The position numbers were made by a program, and so were the translations under genes. Source: Chitinophaga lutea (GTDB lineage: Bacteria; Bacteroidota; Bacteroidia; Chitinophagales; Chitinophagaceae). From it: 64,000 nucleotides of DNA. The DNA lies in the NCBI RefSeq assembly GCF_003813775.1, contig NZ_RPDH01000003.1, positions 496,001 through 560,000 of the forward strand, given 5' to 3'. Shown in pieces: positions 36,066 to 49,545 of the stretch (position 1 is the stretch's first letter; every line of letters starts with the position of its first letter). The notes beneath the pieces were generated by a model. The model saw nothing but the letters and a program-made list of their open reading frames with translations. It searched no databases and was not told the DNA's origin.

Positions 36066-38960
36066 TTATAGTTTGATCACTTTTTTTGTTGCCTTCCCTT
36101 GCGCTCCGCTGAGTTGTAAAATGTACACGCCGCTTTTTACAGCCTGGAGGTTGATCTCGAACTGCCGTTTACCGTCGAGGGTTTCGGCCCGGATGATTTT
36201 ACCGGTGGCATCCCTGAGCTCGGCTTTGTGATAGACGGATGCCGTTTCCACGCGGATGAACGCGCTGGCGGGATTGGGGAATACGCGGACCCCATCTTCC
36301 ACCACGGTTTCCTGCGTGGGCATTTTTGAAAGAAGACCGGAGTCTGTCGTGACCTGGAGCGCCGGGCGCTGCTCCACGGTGCCGCTTTCACGGGAACTGA
36401 AAGAAGCGTCCGTTGTGCTGCCGGTAGCATTGGCAACGATCTTCAGCGTCAGGAACCCGTCGCCCTGCTGCTGCGCGAGCGCCACATTGGTGACATCCCA
36501 CTCCACGTAATTGCCCACGCCCGCACCGTTGGTGGTATCCACGTTGGAGGTGACGATCGGCATGTTGTTGAAGTTGATGCCTGTTTCGGTCCAGCTGTTG
36601 TTACTCACGTATTGCGCAATCCACGGTACGTTGGCCACGCCGGTGTTGGCGTAATTCACGTACAGCCGCAGTTTCACCTGGCTGGTAAGAGCCGGGAGCG
36701 CGGATACGTCGAACTTGAAAAACACCTCCCGGTTATAGCCGGTGCCGTCTTTTTTGATGACGAGCGAAGTGGCCGTGCCGTAATTGTTGGCGGCATAGGT
36801 GCCGTTGCGAACGTATGCGTCCGCCACGGCGGGAACGGGGCTGGCGGAATAAACGGGTGTGGACAGGTTCACGGTAAACGCCGCACTGGAGCCTGCATAA
36901 TTGCCGGAAGGCATGGTACAGGAAAGATGGCGGGTTTGCGGGATGTTGGGCAGTGTGAGGTATACGTTCACCGGCGCGGACGACTGCGCCGGGTCTGCCA
37001 CCGACACCTGCACGTTCGTGCTGCCTACCTGTTTCAGCATCAGCACGCAGGCACGGTCTACGGTCACCGAAACGGAATCGGTGGCGAAGGTGCCCGCCTG
37101 GTAAAATACGATCTGCCAGATATTGAGCCCCTTGTGCCGCACGGCCTGTACGTTGGCGTTGTTCTGTTCGATGCGGATGGCGGTAGTGTCGTACTGCGGC
37201 ATGTTCGCGCCAGGGATCACATAATAGGCATAGCTGCCGCCGGTGGGCTGCGTGCCGTGATTGAACCAGAGCTGGAACACGTTCATGGTCTGTGTGGTGG
37301 TGGTGCCGCCGTTGTTGATGCTCTTCCAGGTACCGCTCTGCGCCACGGTGCTCAACTGCACGTTGCCGCCGGCCGGGAAATAATAACCGACGCCGTTATG
37401 CGATATCCATTTGAGGGTGTTGTTGTAGCTGTAAGTGCCGGCGGATACATTGCTTTGTGTGCCGTTGTCAAGCACCGTTACCGTGCCGTTGAGCAGGCAC
37501 TGGTTCACCGTGGTGTTGATGGGCTGCGTGGCGGTGGAGGTAATGTTCGCGCCGAGGCAAACCACCTCATTGTCAAAGAAGAACCACGCCTTCCGCGCCT
37601 GCGTATTGTAATCGTTGAACGCAAGGGCGGTGGCGCCGTACAGGGAATCGGTCACCCCACCGGAGAAGGCGGCGGTGCCGTAGTTGCCGCCCCAGGCCGC
37701 ACGCAGCGGAAACGTAGTGATATAAGGCACCGTGGTGCCAGGTATACGGCTCCAGTCCCACACCGGCTGGATGTTGTAATATTCGTTGCCATTGATAGCG
37801 ATGTTGGTGGCGCCTTCGGACAGGTAATACCCTTTCAGGTTCTCGCCGTTCCCGTTTTCGGATTTGGACGTACGGGGCGACACATTCCGGAGCCCGAAGA
37901 AATACCCCGGCCGGTGATGCACCGTATAATCGGAATGCCAGTACTGGGTATGCGTGGGCGTGATCATGTACGACGGCGGCTGTGTGCCCTGGATGCGGGC
38001 TATCGCCTGGTCGTACGCCGTTATATACGCGGTGTCGAGCTGTTTGAGTTTGCCGAGCTGGCTGTTCACCCCGCTTTGCGAAAGGTTGTTGACCCGGCTG
38101 ATGCTGCGCCCGTTCACGCTGAAGTCGATGTACTTTCCCCGCATCGATTGCAGGTAGCCGTTACGCACGAAGTTGCTGAAAAGGGAGAGTTTGGTGCCGG
38201 ACAGGGCGTAGGACGTTTGGCGCAGGTAATGCGCTACTTTGATCTCGCCGCCGACCAGTACGGAGCCATACCCGAACACGTACAGTTGCGGGCCGTGCTG
38301 CTGGTACGACAGGTCGTACTGTATGCCCTCGGCCGTCGTGTAGGAAATGGGCTGGAAGGCCTCTGTTACGCCGGTCTGCATCAGGGTGGTGTCGGCCGTG
38401 AGGCAGGCGCGGTAGATGAAGTGGGTGGCCACATCGAGTTTGTTGGCGCCGGTCTGGGCGGCGGGGTTGCCCCGGTTCATTTGCGACAGCAGGTTGCTGC
38501 GCAGGGTAGCGGGCAGCGTTTGCGGCGTGTTGTACAGCAGTATCATGATCTCGCCCAGCATCTGCGGGTTGGAGATCTGGTTATGATACCAGTTCCAGCT
38601 CTGCGGGTCGGCCGTGTCCCAGTACCCCAGGGCGCTGACGATGGCGTTAAACACGGTGGTGCTCTGGTAATGGGTGCTGCCGGAGTGGCAATAGGCCAGG
38701 GCGAAGTTCTTGACCCGGATAACGTGCTGATCGGCCGTATAGGTGGTGGAACTGTAAGCGTAACTGATGTCGGGCCAGGACCCGTTGGTTTGCAGGGTGG
38801 CCAGGGTGGATGTTACGCCGTTGTCGAGGGTGGTGACGCCGGGCGCGCTGGCCAGTAAATCGGCCTTGACGCGGTCCATGATCGTGGTGAATTCTGTTTG
38901 TGCCTTTAACGGGCCGGTGCTCAGGACTAAGAACACAAAAAAGAGTAACGAGTTCTTCAT
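36066..38960 (-). CDS. PL8-family polysaccharide lyase with DNRLRE module and T9SS sorting domain
   Basis: Secreted lyase of 964 residues that cleaves uronate-containing chains by beta-elimination (chondroitin AC, hyaluronan or xanthan lyase family). Signal peptide LLFFVFLVLSTGPLKAQ. The catalytic toroid has WNWYHNQISNPQMLGEIMIL, Asn173 in TGANKLD, His222 and Tyr231 in HGPQLYVFGY, and Arg285/Arg289 in NGRSISR, matching the spacing of chondroitinase AC from Pedobacter heparinus. The central beta domains include ENLKGYYLSEGAT and IQPVWDWSRIPGTT. A DNRLRE-like beta-sandwich (VADAYVRNGTYAANNYGTAT) follows at about residues 700-880. The C-terminal ~75 residues, VFPNPASAFIRVETASVY onward, are a T9SS type A sorting signal, so the enzyme should be exported to the surface. 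ATG 38960 is preferred to 39005. Confidence 0.93.
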   Translation of the reverse strand: MKNSLLFFVFLVLSTGPLKAQTEFTTIMDRVKADLLASAPGVTTLDNGVTSTLATLQTNGSWPDISYAYSSTTYTADQHVIRVKNFALAYCHSGSTHYQSTTVFNAIVSALGYWDTADPQSWNWYHNQISNPQMLGEIMILLYNTPQTLPATLRSNLLSQMNRGNPAAQTGANKLDVATHFIYRACLTADTTLMQTGVTEAFQPISYTTAEGIQYDLSYQQHGPQLYVFGYGSVLVGGEIKVAHYLRQTSYALSGTKLSLFSNFVRNGYLQSMRGKYIDFSVNGRSISRVNNLSQSGVNSQLGKLKQLDTAYITAYDQAIARIQGTQPPSYMITPTHTQYWHSDYTVHHRPGYFFGLRNVSPRTSKSENGNGENLKGYYLSEGATNIAINGNEYYNIQPVWDWSRIPGTTVPYITTFPLRAAWGGNYGTAAFSGGVTDSLYGATALAFNDYNTQARKAWFFFDNEVVCLGANITSTATQPINTTVNQCLLNGTVTVLDNGTQSNVSAGTYSYNNTLKWISHNGVGYYFPAGGNVQLSTVAQSGTWKSINNGGTTTTQTMNVFQLWFNHGTQPTGGSYAYYVIPGANMPQYDTTAIRIEQNNANVQAVRHKGLNIWQIVFYQAGTFATDSVSVTVDRACVLMLKQVGSTNVQVSVADPAQSSAPVNVYLTLPNIPQTRHLSCTMPSGNYAGSSAAFTVNLSTPVYSASPVPAVADAYVRNGTYAANNYGTATSLVIKKDGTGYNREVFFKFDVSALPALTSQVKLRLYVNYANTGVANVPWIAQYVSNNSWTETGINFNNMPIVTSNVDTTNGAGVGNYVEWDVTNVALAQQQGDGFLTLKIVANATGSTTDASFSSRESGTVEQRPALQVTTDSGLLSKMPTQETVVEDGVRVFPNPASAFIRVETASVYHKAELRDATGKIIRAETLDGKRQFEINLQAVKSGVYILQLSGAQGKATKKVIKL

Positions 38961-39015
38961 AACTGATGATTTTGGTGGAAGAAAAGCGCGTGGAACATAC
39001 AACACCGTGTCATTA

Positions 39016-39023
39016 CAAATCTA
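39016..39023 (-). promoter_or_regulatory. Bacteroidota-type -7 element of the PL8 gene
   Basis: On the - strand TAGATTTG fits TAnnTTTG exactly, 56 bp before the chosen ATG at 38960. No TTTG is visible at the -33 position. It places the transcription start between the HTCS stop and the lyase start and supports separate transcription of PL8. Confidence 0.5.
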
Positions 39024-39081
39024 ACTGACCTATACGGGCAGCAGGGGAGAATATCCTAAATAAATGGGGGGATTTTTATAA

Positions 39082-43074
<3,993 letters not shown>

Positions 43075-43235
43075 GGCCCCAATATAAGCATTAGATAAGA
43101 ATGTGCGGCGCGGAGGAGGGGGAATTTTCCAATTATTATTTTCCCATGATGTTGAAAATCAGTCTATTAAACGGTGGTTTATAAAATTCACCCCAATCAT
43201 TTATAATTATCACCCCCTGTTCTTCCCCCCGATCC

Positions 43236-43244
43236 TAATATTTG
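43236..43244 (+). promoter_or_regulatory. Possible promoter of the second susC operon
   Basis: TAATATTTG is one base longer than the TAnnTTTG consensus and lies 46 bp before the ATG at 43291. The 216-bp gap between the divergent HTCS and susC genes must hold both promoters and probably the HTCS binding site; no clear repeat for the latter is visible. Confidence 0.3.
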
Positions 43245-43290
43245 TGAACATGTGATTTGAAATTCCACCTATTCCACCAAAATCATTGTT

Positions 43291-46200
43291 ATGCGTTTGA
43301 AAATTGATGTTGAAAATTCCCGTTATGCCTTAAAGTATTTTTTGGGGACAATTTGGGTGCTACTCTTTCCTTTAATGCTTTCGGCCCAGCAAAAAGCGGT
43401 GACGGGAACCGTCAAAGACGAAAGCGGACAACCATTACAGGGCGTCACCGTGACGGTAAAAAACGGTAAGGCCGGCGCCAGTACCGACGCCGCCGGCAAA
43501 TTTTCCCTCCAGGCCACCCCGGGCGCCATCCTCGTATTTACCTTCATCGGGTTTGAAAGAGTGGAGACGACCGTGAACGATCGCGCCGCATATAACGTGG
43601 TGCTGAAAGAAAAAGCGGGCCAACTCAGCGACGTGGTGGTGGTAGGCTACGCCACCCAGAAACGGAAAGACCTGACCGGCGCCGTGGGCAGCGTGAACAT
43701 GAAGGACTTCGAGAAGGCGCCGGTGAAGTCGTTCGACGAAGCCCTGGCCGGCCGTGTGGCGGGTGTGGCCGTAGCGAGCAACGACGGGCAGCCGGGCTCC
43801 ATCGCCAACATCGTGATCCGCGGGGCGGGCTCCATTACACAGGATAACTCGCCGCTTTACGTGATCGACGGGTTTCCCACGGAAGCTTCCAACGCCAACG
43901 CCATCAGCCCGGCAGACATCGAAAGCATCGACGTGCTGAAAGACGCCTCCGCCACCGCCATTTACGGCGCCCGCGGTTCCAACGGGGTTATCCTCATCAC
44001 CACCAAAAAAGGCAAAACAGGGCCGCCGCAGGTCACCTACAACGGGTATTACGGCTGGCAGCAGGTGCCGGAAAAGGTGGAACTGATGAGCCCGTATGAA
44101 TTCGTGCGGTACGTAGGGGAAATCAACCCCGGCATCCGCGATTCCATCTACCTGGCCAAAGGCATCAAGCTGGAGGATTATAAAAACGTACAGGGCACGG
44201 ACTTCCAGGACTACATTTACCAGACCGGCCAGAACCAGAACCACGACATTTCCGTGAGAGGCGGCAACGACAAAACACGGTACTCCCTCTCCGGCAACTT
44301 CAACAACCAGAAAGGCATCATCATCAACGGTGGCTTCAAACGCTACCAGGGCCGTTTTACGCTCGACCAGACGGTGAACAGCAAACTGAAGGTGGGCATC
44401 AACGTAAACTATGCGTATAACGAGTCGTACGGCATCCCGGTATCGGCCACCAACTTCTACGCCTCCGCCACCACGCTGTATTCCGTATGGGGCGCCAGGC
44501 CTACCACCAGCCTGTCAGGCCGCGACAGCGCGGTGAGCCTCGTGGACGAGTTTTATGATCCCACCAACGAGCTGGCCAACAACCAGGACTATCGCGTGAA
44601 CCCGTTGCAGAACATCCGCAACCAGATCACCATTAATAAAAGGAATACCCTGCTGGCTAACGCCTATGCGGAGTACGCCCTTTCAAAATCGTTGTCGCTG
44701 CGCATATCCGGCGGTATCAACACCCTGAGCAACGAAACCAATATTTTCAACAACTCCAGGACCCAGTCCGGCAGCAAATGGAGCTCCAGCGGCGTGAACG
44801 GCGCGATCTGGAACCAGCCTTCTTCGATCTGGCGGAGCGAGAACATGCTCACCTACCGGAAGCAGTTTTCCAAAAAACACAACTTCACCGCGCTGGGCGT
44901 GTTTGAAGCGCAGGGGGCAAGAAACGCCGACCGCCGCCTCACCGCCACGCAGATCCCCAACGAAGAACTGGGCCTCGATGCGATAGACCAGGCGCCGGCC
45001 GCGAACACTTCGCTTACCTCCTGGAGCAGCCGCTGGACGATGGCCTCCCTGCTGGCGCGCGTGAATTACGATTACATGGGTAAATACCTGGTGACGGCTT
45101 CCATCCGTGCGGACGGCTCCTCCAAATTCGCGCCCGGCAACAAATGGGGGTATTTCCCCTCTGCGTCAGTAGCCTGGCGTTTCAGCAGCGAGCAGTTCAT
45201 GAAAGACCTGAAGTTCGTGTCGGACGCCAAACTGCGCGTAGGGTACGGTTCTTCCGGCAATAACCGGGTGGGGGACTTCGCCTACATGTCGCAGCTGCAG
45301 TTTACCAACCTGCATTACTGGTATTCCGCCGGCAATGCGCCCACCACCCTGGGCGGTGTGATCACTTCTTCCGGCAACAACAACCTGCGCTGGGAAACCA
45401 ACGATCAGACCAACCTCGGCCTCGACCTGGCTTTCCTCAAGAACCGCCTCACCCTCACGGTGGATGCATACCAGCGTACCACGCGCGACCTGCTGCTCAG
45501 TGCCGCGCTGCCGTACATGCAGGGCGTTGAAAGCTCCACCGGCGTGAAAAACGTAGGCAGGCTCGAAAACAAGGGGCTGGAATTCACCGTTACCGGCGTG
45601 ATCGTCGATAACCGGCAGTTCAGCTGGAACAGCAACTTCAACATCAGCTTCAACCGCAATAAAATACTGGCGTTAACAGAAGGGCAGAATTCCATTCTCA
45701 GCGGATCCGGCACTTTCTTTAACACCACTTACTCCGGCCTGTTCCCGTACATTTCCGTGATCGGGCGTCCGTTGGGTGAGATGTACGGCCTTGTGTTCGA
45801 CGGCGTGTACCAGTTCTCCGACTTCGACGTGATGCCCAACGGCACCTACCAGCTGAAGCCGGACGTTACTACGAACGGTTCCGCCCGTAACGCCGTGCGC
45901 CCGGGTGATATCAAATACAAAGACCTGAACGGCGACCTCCAGGTGAACAACCAGGACTACACCATCATCGGCAGCGGCCTGCCCAAACACACCGGCGGTT
46001 TCAGCAACGATTTCCGCTACCGCAATTTCGATCTGAATATATTATTGCAATGGTCGTACGGCAACGACATCATCAATGCCAACCGTTATGTGTTCGAAGG
46101 CGGCATCGTCAACAACCCGAACCTGAACCAGTTCGCCAGCTACGCCAACCGCTGGACGCCCGACAATCCCAGCAACTCCATGTTCCGCGCAGGCGGGATG

Positions 46201-46479
46201 GGTAATGCGGCGTATTCTTCCCGTGTGGTGGAAGACGGCTCGTACCTGAAGCTGCGCACGGTATCGCTGGGGTATAACGTAACGAAGGAATTGCTGCGCC
46301 GCGCCAGGATACAGAACATGCGCGTATATGCATCCGCGCAGAACCTGTATACCTGGACGAATTACTCCGGCAAGGATCCCGAGGTGAGCGGCCGTCATAC
46401 CAACCTCACACCCGGTTTCGACTACGCCGTGTACCCGCACTCCCTGAGTTATGTAGTGGGCCTGAATGTAACTTTCTGA
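43291..46479 (+). CDS. SusC/RagA-family TonB-linked outer membrane transporter
   Basis: Complete TonB-dependent glycan importer of 1062 residues. A long signal peptide (YFLGTIWVLLFPLMLSAQQ) is followed by a carboxypeptidase-regulatory-like beta-sandwich (TGTVKDESGQPLQGVTVTV), the family box VVVVGYATQKRKDLTGAV, a plug domain with PLYVIDGFP and DVLKDASATAIYGARGSNGV, and the barrel. The barrel ends in LNVTF. It moves oligosaccharides across the outer membrane with energy from TonB-ExbBD. The C-terminal ~110 residues are clearly related to the fragment at 2-364. The SusD partner begins 78 bp downstream and the HTCS gene is divergent upstream. Confidence 0.96.
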   Translation: MRLKIDVENSRYALKYFLGTIWVLLFPLMLSAQQKAVTGTVKDESGQPLQGVTVTVKNGKAGASTDAAGKFSLQATPGAILVFTFIGFERVETTVNDRAAYNVVLKEKAGQLSDVVVVGYATQKRKDLTGAVGSVNMKDFEKAPVKSFDEALAGRVAGVAVASNDGQPGSIANIVIRGAGSITQDNSPLYVIDGFPTEASNANAISPADIESIDVLKDASATAIYGARGSNGVILITTKKGKTGPPQVTYNGYYGWQQVPEKVELMSPYEFVRYVGEINPGIRDSIYLAKGIKLEDYKNVQGTDFQDYIYQTGQNQNHDISVRGGNDKTRYSLSGNFNNQKGIIINGGFKRYQGRFTLDQTVNSKLKVGINVNYAYNESYGIPVSATNFYASATTLYSVWGARPTTSLSGRDSAVSLVDEFYDPTNELANNQDYRVNPLQNIRNQITINKRNTLLANAYAEYALSKSLSLRISGGINTLSNETNIFNNSRTQSGSKWSSSGVNGAIWNQPSSIWRSENMLTYRKQFSKKHNFTALGVFEAQGARNADRRLTATQIPNEELGLDAIDQAPAANTSLTSWSSRWTMASLLARVNYDYMGKYLVTASIRADGSSKFAPGNKWGYFPSASVAWRFSSEQFMKDLKFVSDAKLRVGYGSSGNNRVGDFAYMSQLQFTNLHYWYSAGNAPTTLGGVITSSGNNNLRWETNDQTNLGLDLAFLKNRLTLTVDAYQRTTRDLLLSAALPYMQGVESSTGVKNVGRLENKGLEFTVTGVIVDNRQFSWNSNFNISFNRNKILALTEGQNSILSGSGTFFNTTYSGLFPYISVIGRPLGEMYGLVFDGVYQFSDFDVMPNGTYQLKPDVTTNGSARNAVRPGDIKYKDLNGDLQVNNQDYTIIGSGLPKHTGGFSNDFRYRNFDLNILLQWSYGNDIINANRYVFEGGIVNNPNLNQFASYANRWTPDNPSNSMFRAGGMGNAAYSSRVVEDGSYLKLRTVSLGYNVTKELLRRARIQNMRVYASAQNLYTWTNYSGKDPEVSGRHTNLTPGFDYAVYPHSLSYVVGLNVTF

Positions 46480-46557
46480 TCAACGCAACATCCACGACGG
46501 TAAACCGGGTATCACACCGGGTTCCGTCCGACATTGAACATTAAAATCATTACCGGA

Positions 46558-48585
46558 ATGAAACGAATTTGCATCATAGCGTGTTTGGCAATGGCAGGGC
46601 TGACTTCCTGTAAAAAATTCCTCGACACCAAACAGACCGATTTTTATAGCCCGGATGCTTATTATAAAACCGAAGCACAGTTGCAGCAGGCCCTGAACGG
46701 GGTGTATGGCGACCTGATGCGGCCTGAGCTGTATGCACAGGTGATGGGCTTCAACTTTGTGTCCGGCACCGACGAGCTGCTCTCCAACCGTGGCGCCGAC
46801 GGCGACGCCCGCGGCCTGCGGTATAATTACGACGCATCCCTCGTGCATGTGGCCGGCATCTGGCGCTATTGTTACGTAGGCATCGGCAACCTCAACTCGC
46901 TGCTGGAGAATATCGACAAAGCCAGCGTGGACGAAGCCCGCCGCAACATCATCAAAGGGCAGGCCCTGTTCCTGCGCGGCTATTTTTATTTCCTGCTCAC
47001 CAGCAACTACGGCGATGTGCCGCTGGTGCTGCGCTCACTGGCGATCAACGAAGTGAACATGCCCGCCACGCCGCAGAAAGGCGTGTACGAGCAGATCGTG
47101 AAAGACATGAAAGAAGCGGAAACGCTCCTGGCCGGGCATACCTCCAGCAAACTCGGGTATAACGACGTGGTGACGCAAACCGCCGTGCAGGCCGTACTGG
47201 CGAGAGTGTACCTCTACTGGGCCGGTTATCCGCAAAACGATATGACGAAGTATGCGGACGTGATCACGTACACCGACAAGGTGATCAATTCCGGCCTGCA
47301 TGCCCTCCATCCCGATTACCGGCAGGTGTTCATCAACCTCAGCCAGGATCTGTACGACGTGAAAGAAAATATCTGGGAGATCGGCTCCGCCGGCGCAGCT
47401 GCGGGTGTGGTCAACAAATCCGGGAACGACATCGGCAACTTCGTGGGTATCCAGTCCGGCCTCGTGGCTACGGATCCTACGTCTTATTCCGCCGCCGCCT
47501 GGGTATGGCCCACGCGCAAACTGTTCGAAACCTACGAGGCCGACGCGTCCAACACCGCCACACCATTTAAGTCGTCGCCTGATGTGCGCCGCGACTGGAA
47601 CTGCGCCAACTTTATCTATGGCGGCACGCCGCGCGCCAAACAGGCGCGTGTGAACGTATGGCAGCTGAGCGCCGGCAAGTTCAGGCGGGAGTATTGCCCG
47701 CAGTCCATCCGAAATACCAACGGGGTAGGTGGTACTTACAACATCAACTGGCCGGTGATCCGTTATTCCGATGTGCTGCTGATGCGTGCCGAAGCGGAGA
47801 ATTTTGTGAACGGGCCCGGTAACGCCTATACGTATATCAACCAGGTGAGGAAAAGAGCATACGGTATCCAGAATGGCAACGTGGTGAAGTCCGTTACCGT
47901 GGTGAACCAGGGTACCGGTTATACGGTAGCGCCCGTGGTGACGATTACGGGAGGAGGTGGCGCAGGCGCTACTGCCACCGCGGTGATCGCCGGCGGTAAA
48001 GTGACCGGCATCTACCTGAGCAGCCCCGGCGCGCTCACGGCCGGCTCTTATTATTCTTCCGCGCCCACCGTGGTGATCGGCACCGCATGGTCTGCCGGTA
48101 CCGCCTATACGGCCAACCAGCAGATCGCCAACGGCGGTAATCTTTATACCGTGACTACCGCAGGTACCGCTACCAGCACGCCGCCCACGCATACATCGGG
48201 CGCTTCCAGCGCGGCGGTAACCGGCGCGGTATTTACTTACGCGGGTACAGTTGCAACGGCCACCGCCGCTATCACGACCGGTACGGAAGCCGACCTGCCG
48301 GCCGGCTTCAGCCGCGAAGCCTTCCAGCTGGCCATCCGCGACGAAAGGATGCGGGAGCTGTGTTTTGAAGCGCTCCGCAAAGCGGACCTTATCCGCTGGG
48401 GCAATTTTGTGGGCGACATGCAGACGTTCGCCGCCTGGGCCGCCGCCAACGGCGCAGGGCTGGCCAGCGGCAACGCCAACGGTTTGCAGGGCCTGCAGAA
48501 CATCAGCGCAAGGCACGTGCTGCTGCCCAAACCGACGTATGAACTGAACCTTAACCGCGACCTGGTGCAAAACCCGGGATGGTAA
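46558..48585 (+). CDS. SusD/RagB-family lipoprotein with a large inserted module
   Basis: Surface glycan-binding lipoprotein of 675 residues with signal and lipobox CLAMAGLTSC (Cys18). TPR-type family stretches are GQALFLRGYFYFLLTSNYGD and QTAVQAVLARVYLYWAG. The C-terminal half has WPVIRYSDVLLMRAEAENFV and DERMRELCFEALRKADLIRWG, ending in LNRDLVQNPGW. It is about 150 residues longer than the SusD at 439-2010, because residues ~440-577 are an inserted repeat module between KRAYG and the DLPAGFSREAF segment. ATG 46558 is the natural start; an in-frame TTG at 46534 adds eight residues and no feature. The upstream SusC is its expected partner. Confidence 0.95.
   Translation: MKRICIIACLAMAGLTSCKKFLDTKQTDFYSPDAYYKTEAQLQQALNGVYGDLMRPELYAQVMGFNFVSGTDELLSNRGADGDARGLRYNYDASLVHVAGIWRYCYVGIGNLNSLLENIDKASVDEARRNIIKGQALFLRGYFYFLLTSNYGDVPLVLRSLAINEVNMPATPQKGVYEQIVKDMKEAETLLAGHTSSKLGYNDVVTQTAVQAVLARVYLYWAGYPQNDMTKYADVITYTDKVINSGLHALHPDYRQVFINLSQDLYDVKENIWEIGSAGAAAGVVNKSGNDIGNFVGIQSGLVATDPTSYSAAAWVWPTRKLFETYEADASNTATPFKSSPDVRRDWNCANFIYGGTPRAKQARVNVWQLSAGKFRREYCPQSIRNTNGVGGTYNINWPVIRYSDVLLMRAEAENFVNGPGNAYTYINQVRKRAYGIQNGNVVKSVTVVNQGTGYTVAPVVTITGGGGAGATATAVIAGGKVTGIYLSSPGALTAGSYYSSAPTVVIGTAWSAGTAYTANQQIANGGNLYTVTTAGTATSTPPTHTSGASSAAVTGAVFTYAGTVATATAAITTGTEADLPAGFSREAFQLAIRDERMRELCFEALRKADLIRWGNFVGDMQTFAAWAAANGAGLASGNANGLQGLQNISARHVLLPKPTYELNLNRDLVQNPGW
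47880..48290 (+). other. Inserted phage-tail-like repeat module inside SusD
   Basis: This segment encodes ~138 residues that break the SusD fold between KRAYGIQNGN and EADLPAGFSREAF. The first half has NQGTGYTVAPVVTITGGGG, AGATATAVIAGGKVTGI and YYSSAPTVVIG. This matches the GxGYxxAPxVxxxGGGGxGAxAxA repeat that I know mainly from phage tail and other adhesive proteins. The second half, SAGTAYTANQQIANGGNLYT then VTTAGTATSTPPTHTSGASS, resembles a second small phage-type carbohydrate-binding-like unit. The reading frame is intact through both ends. Confidence 0.7.
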
Positions 48586-48622
48586 TCGTGCAAGCATTCA
48601 ATCATCCCTTAAAACAGCACAC

Positions 48623-49543
48623 ATGAAAAAACACATCATCATTATAACGGCAGGCCTGGGCATGATGGCCGCATCCTGCAGCAAAAACATGGAGGTGGAC
48701 AACCCCACCTTTTCGGTGAGCCTCGACCGGTCCAAACTCGTGGCAGATACGTTTACCTACAAACTGGGCGATACCACCCGCTTCCTCTTTGCGGGGAATG
48801 CGGGCAACATCGCCTTTTATTCCGGCGAAAACGGGAAGAAGTACGCCAACCGCCAGGTATCGTGGACGCTGGGGACGCTGGAACTGTCGTTTGATTCCAA
48901 AGCAGAATTCGGCACCCAGACCAACACCTTACAGGTACTGGCCACCAACAAACTGACGGCTTTCGATTCCGCGTCGGTGGTGGGGGCCGCGTGGACCGAC
49001 ATCACGGCCAAAGCCAGACTCGCCACCAGCGCCACCGTGGTGTCTTCCGGGGCGATCAGCCTGAACGGGCTGATGGCCAATGAAAAAGATTCGCTCTTCA
49101 TCGCTTTCAAATACACCGGCGTAACGGGCAGCACCCAGCGTACGTGGACGATCACGAACTTCTTCGTGCGGAATACGGTAGACGGAATGGCTTACACCGC
49201 CGCCTCGCTGGCCAACGACGCATCGTACTGGACGCGTTACGGCAATGTATGGACGCCCGCAGCAGCCCGCTGGACGGCCACGGCAAGCGATCTTAAAATC
49301 ACGGGTGGCGGGGCAACCGCGCCTTCCAACACCAGCTGGATCATCAGCAAGCCCATGTACGCCGGCCGCCTGGCGCCCGATGTGAGCGTGGGCATCAAGA
49401 GCATCAACGAACCCGCAAAAACGGAATACGCCTACAAGTATGCCGCACCCGGCGTATATAAAGCTACTTTTGTGGCCTTTAACCACACGCTCGATGAAGA
49501 AAAGAGCACCACGCACGAATTAATCATTAAAGTGATACCATAA
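48623..49543 (+). CDS. DUF5017-like PUL surface lipoprotein
   Basis: Predicted lipoprotein of 306 residues (signal IIIITAGLGMMAASC, Cys19) with a beta-rich mature part. It is homologous to the product of 2013-2903: YKLGDTTRFLFAGNAGNIAF, YSGENGKKYANRQVS, AAWTDITAKARLAT, SWIISKPMYAGRLAPD and TEYAYKYAAPGVYKATFVA align in order. It is probably a surface glycan-binding protein of the PUL. It sits 37 bp after susD and 2 bp before the GH88 gene, so it is part of the same operon. No catalytic motif is visible. Confidence 0.8.
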   Translation: MKKHIIIITAGLGMMAASCSKNMEVDNPTFSVSLDRSKLVADTFTYKLGDTTRFLFAGNAGNIAFYSGENGKKYANRQVSWTLGTLELSFDSKAEFGTQTNTLQVLATNKLTAFDSASVVGAAWTDITAKARLATSATVVSSGAISLNGLMANEKDSLFIAFKYTGVTGSTQRTWTITNFFVRNTVDGMAYTAASLANDASYWTRYGNVWTPAAARWTATASDLKITGGGATAPSNTSWIISKPMYAGRLAPDVSVGIKSINEPAKTEYAYKYAAPGVYKATFVAFNHTLDEEKSTTHELIIKVIP

Positions 49544-49545
49544 AT

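Noticed and set aside
36612..38858. Open frame of 748 codons on the + strand
   Set aside because: It is antisense to the PL8 gene, whose catalytic motifs are certain; the predicted protein is low-complexity Gly/Val/Arg-rich.
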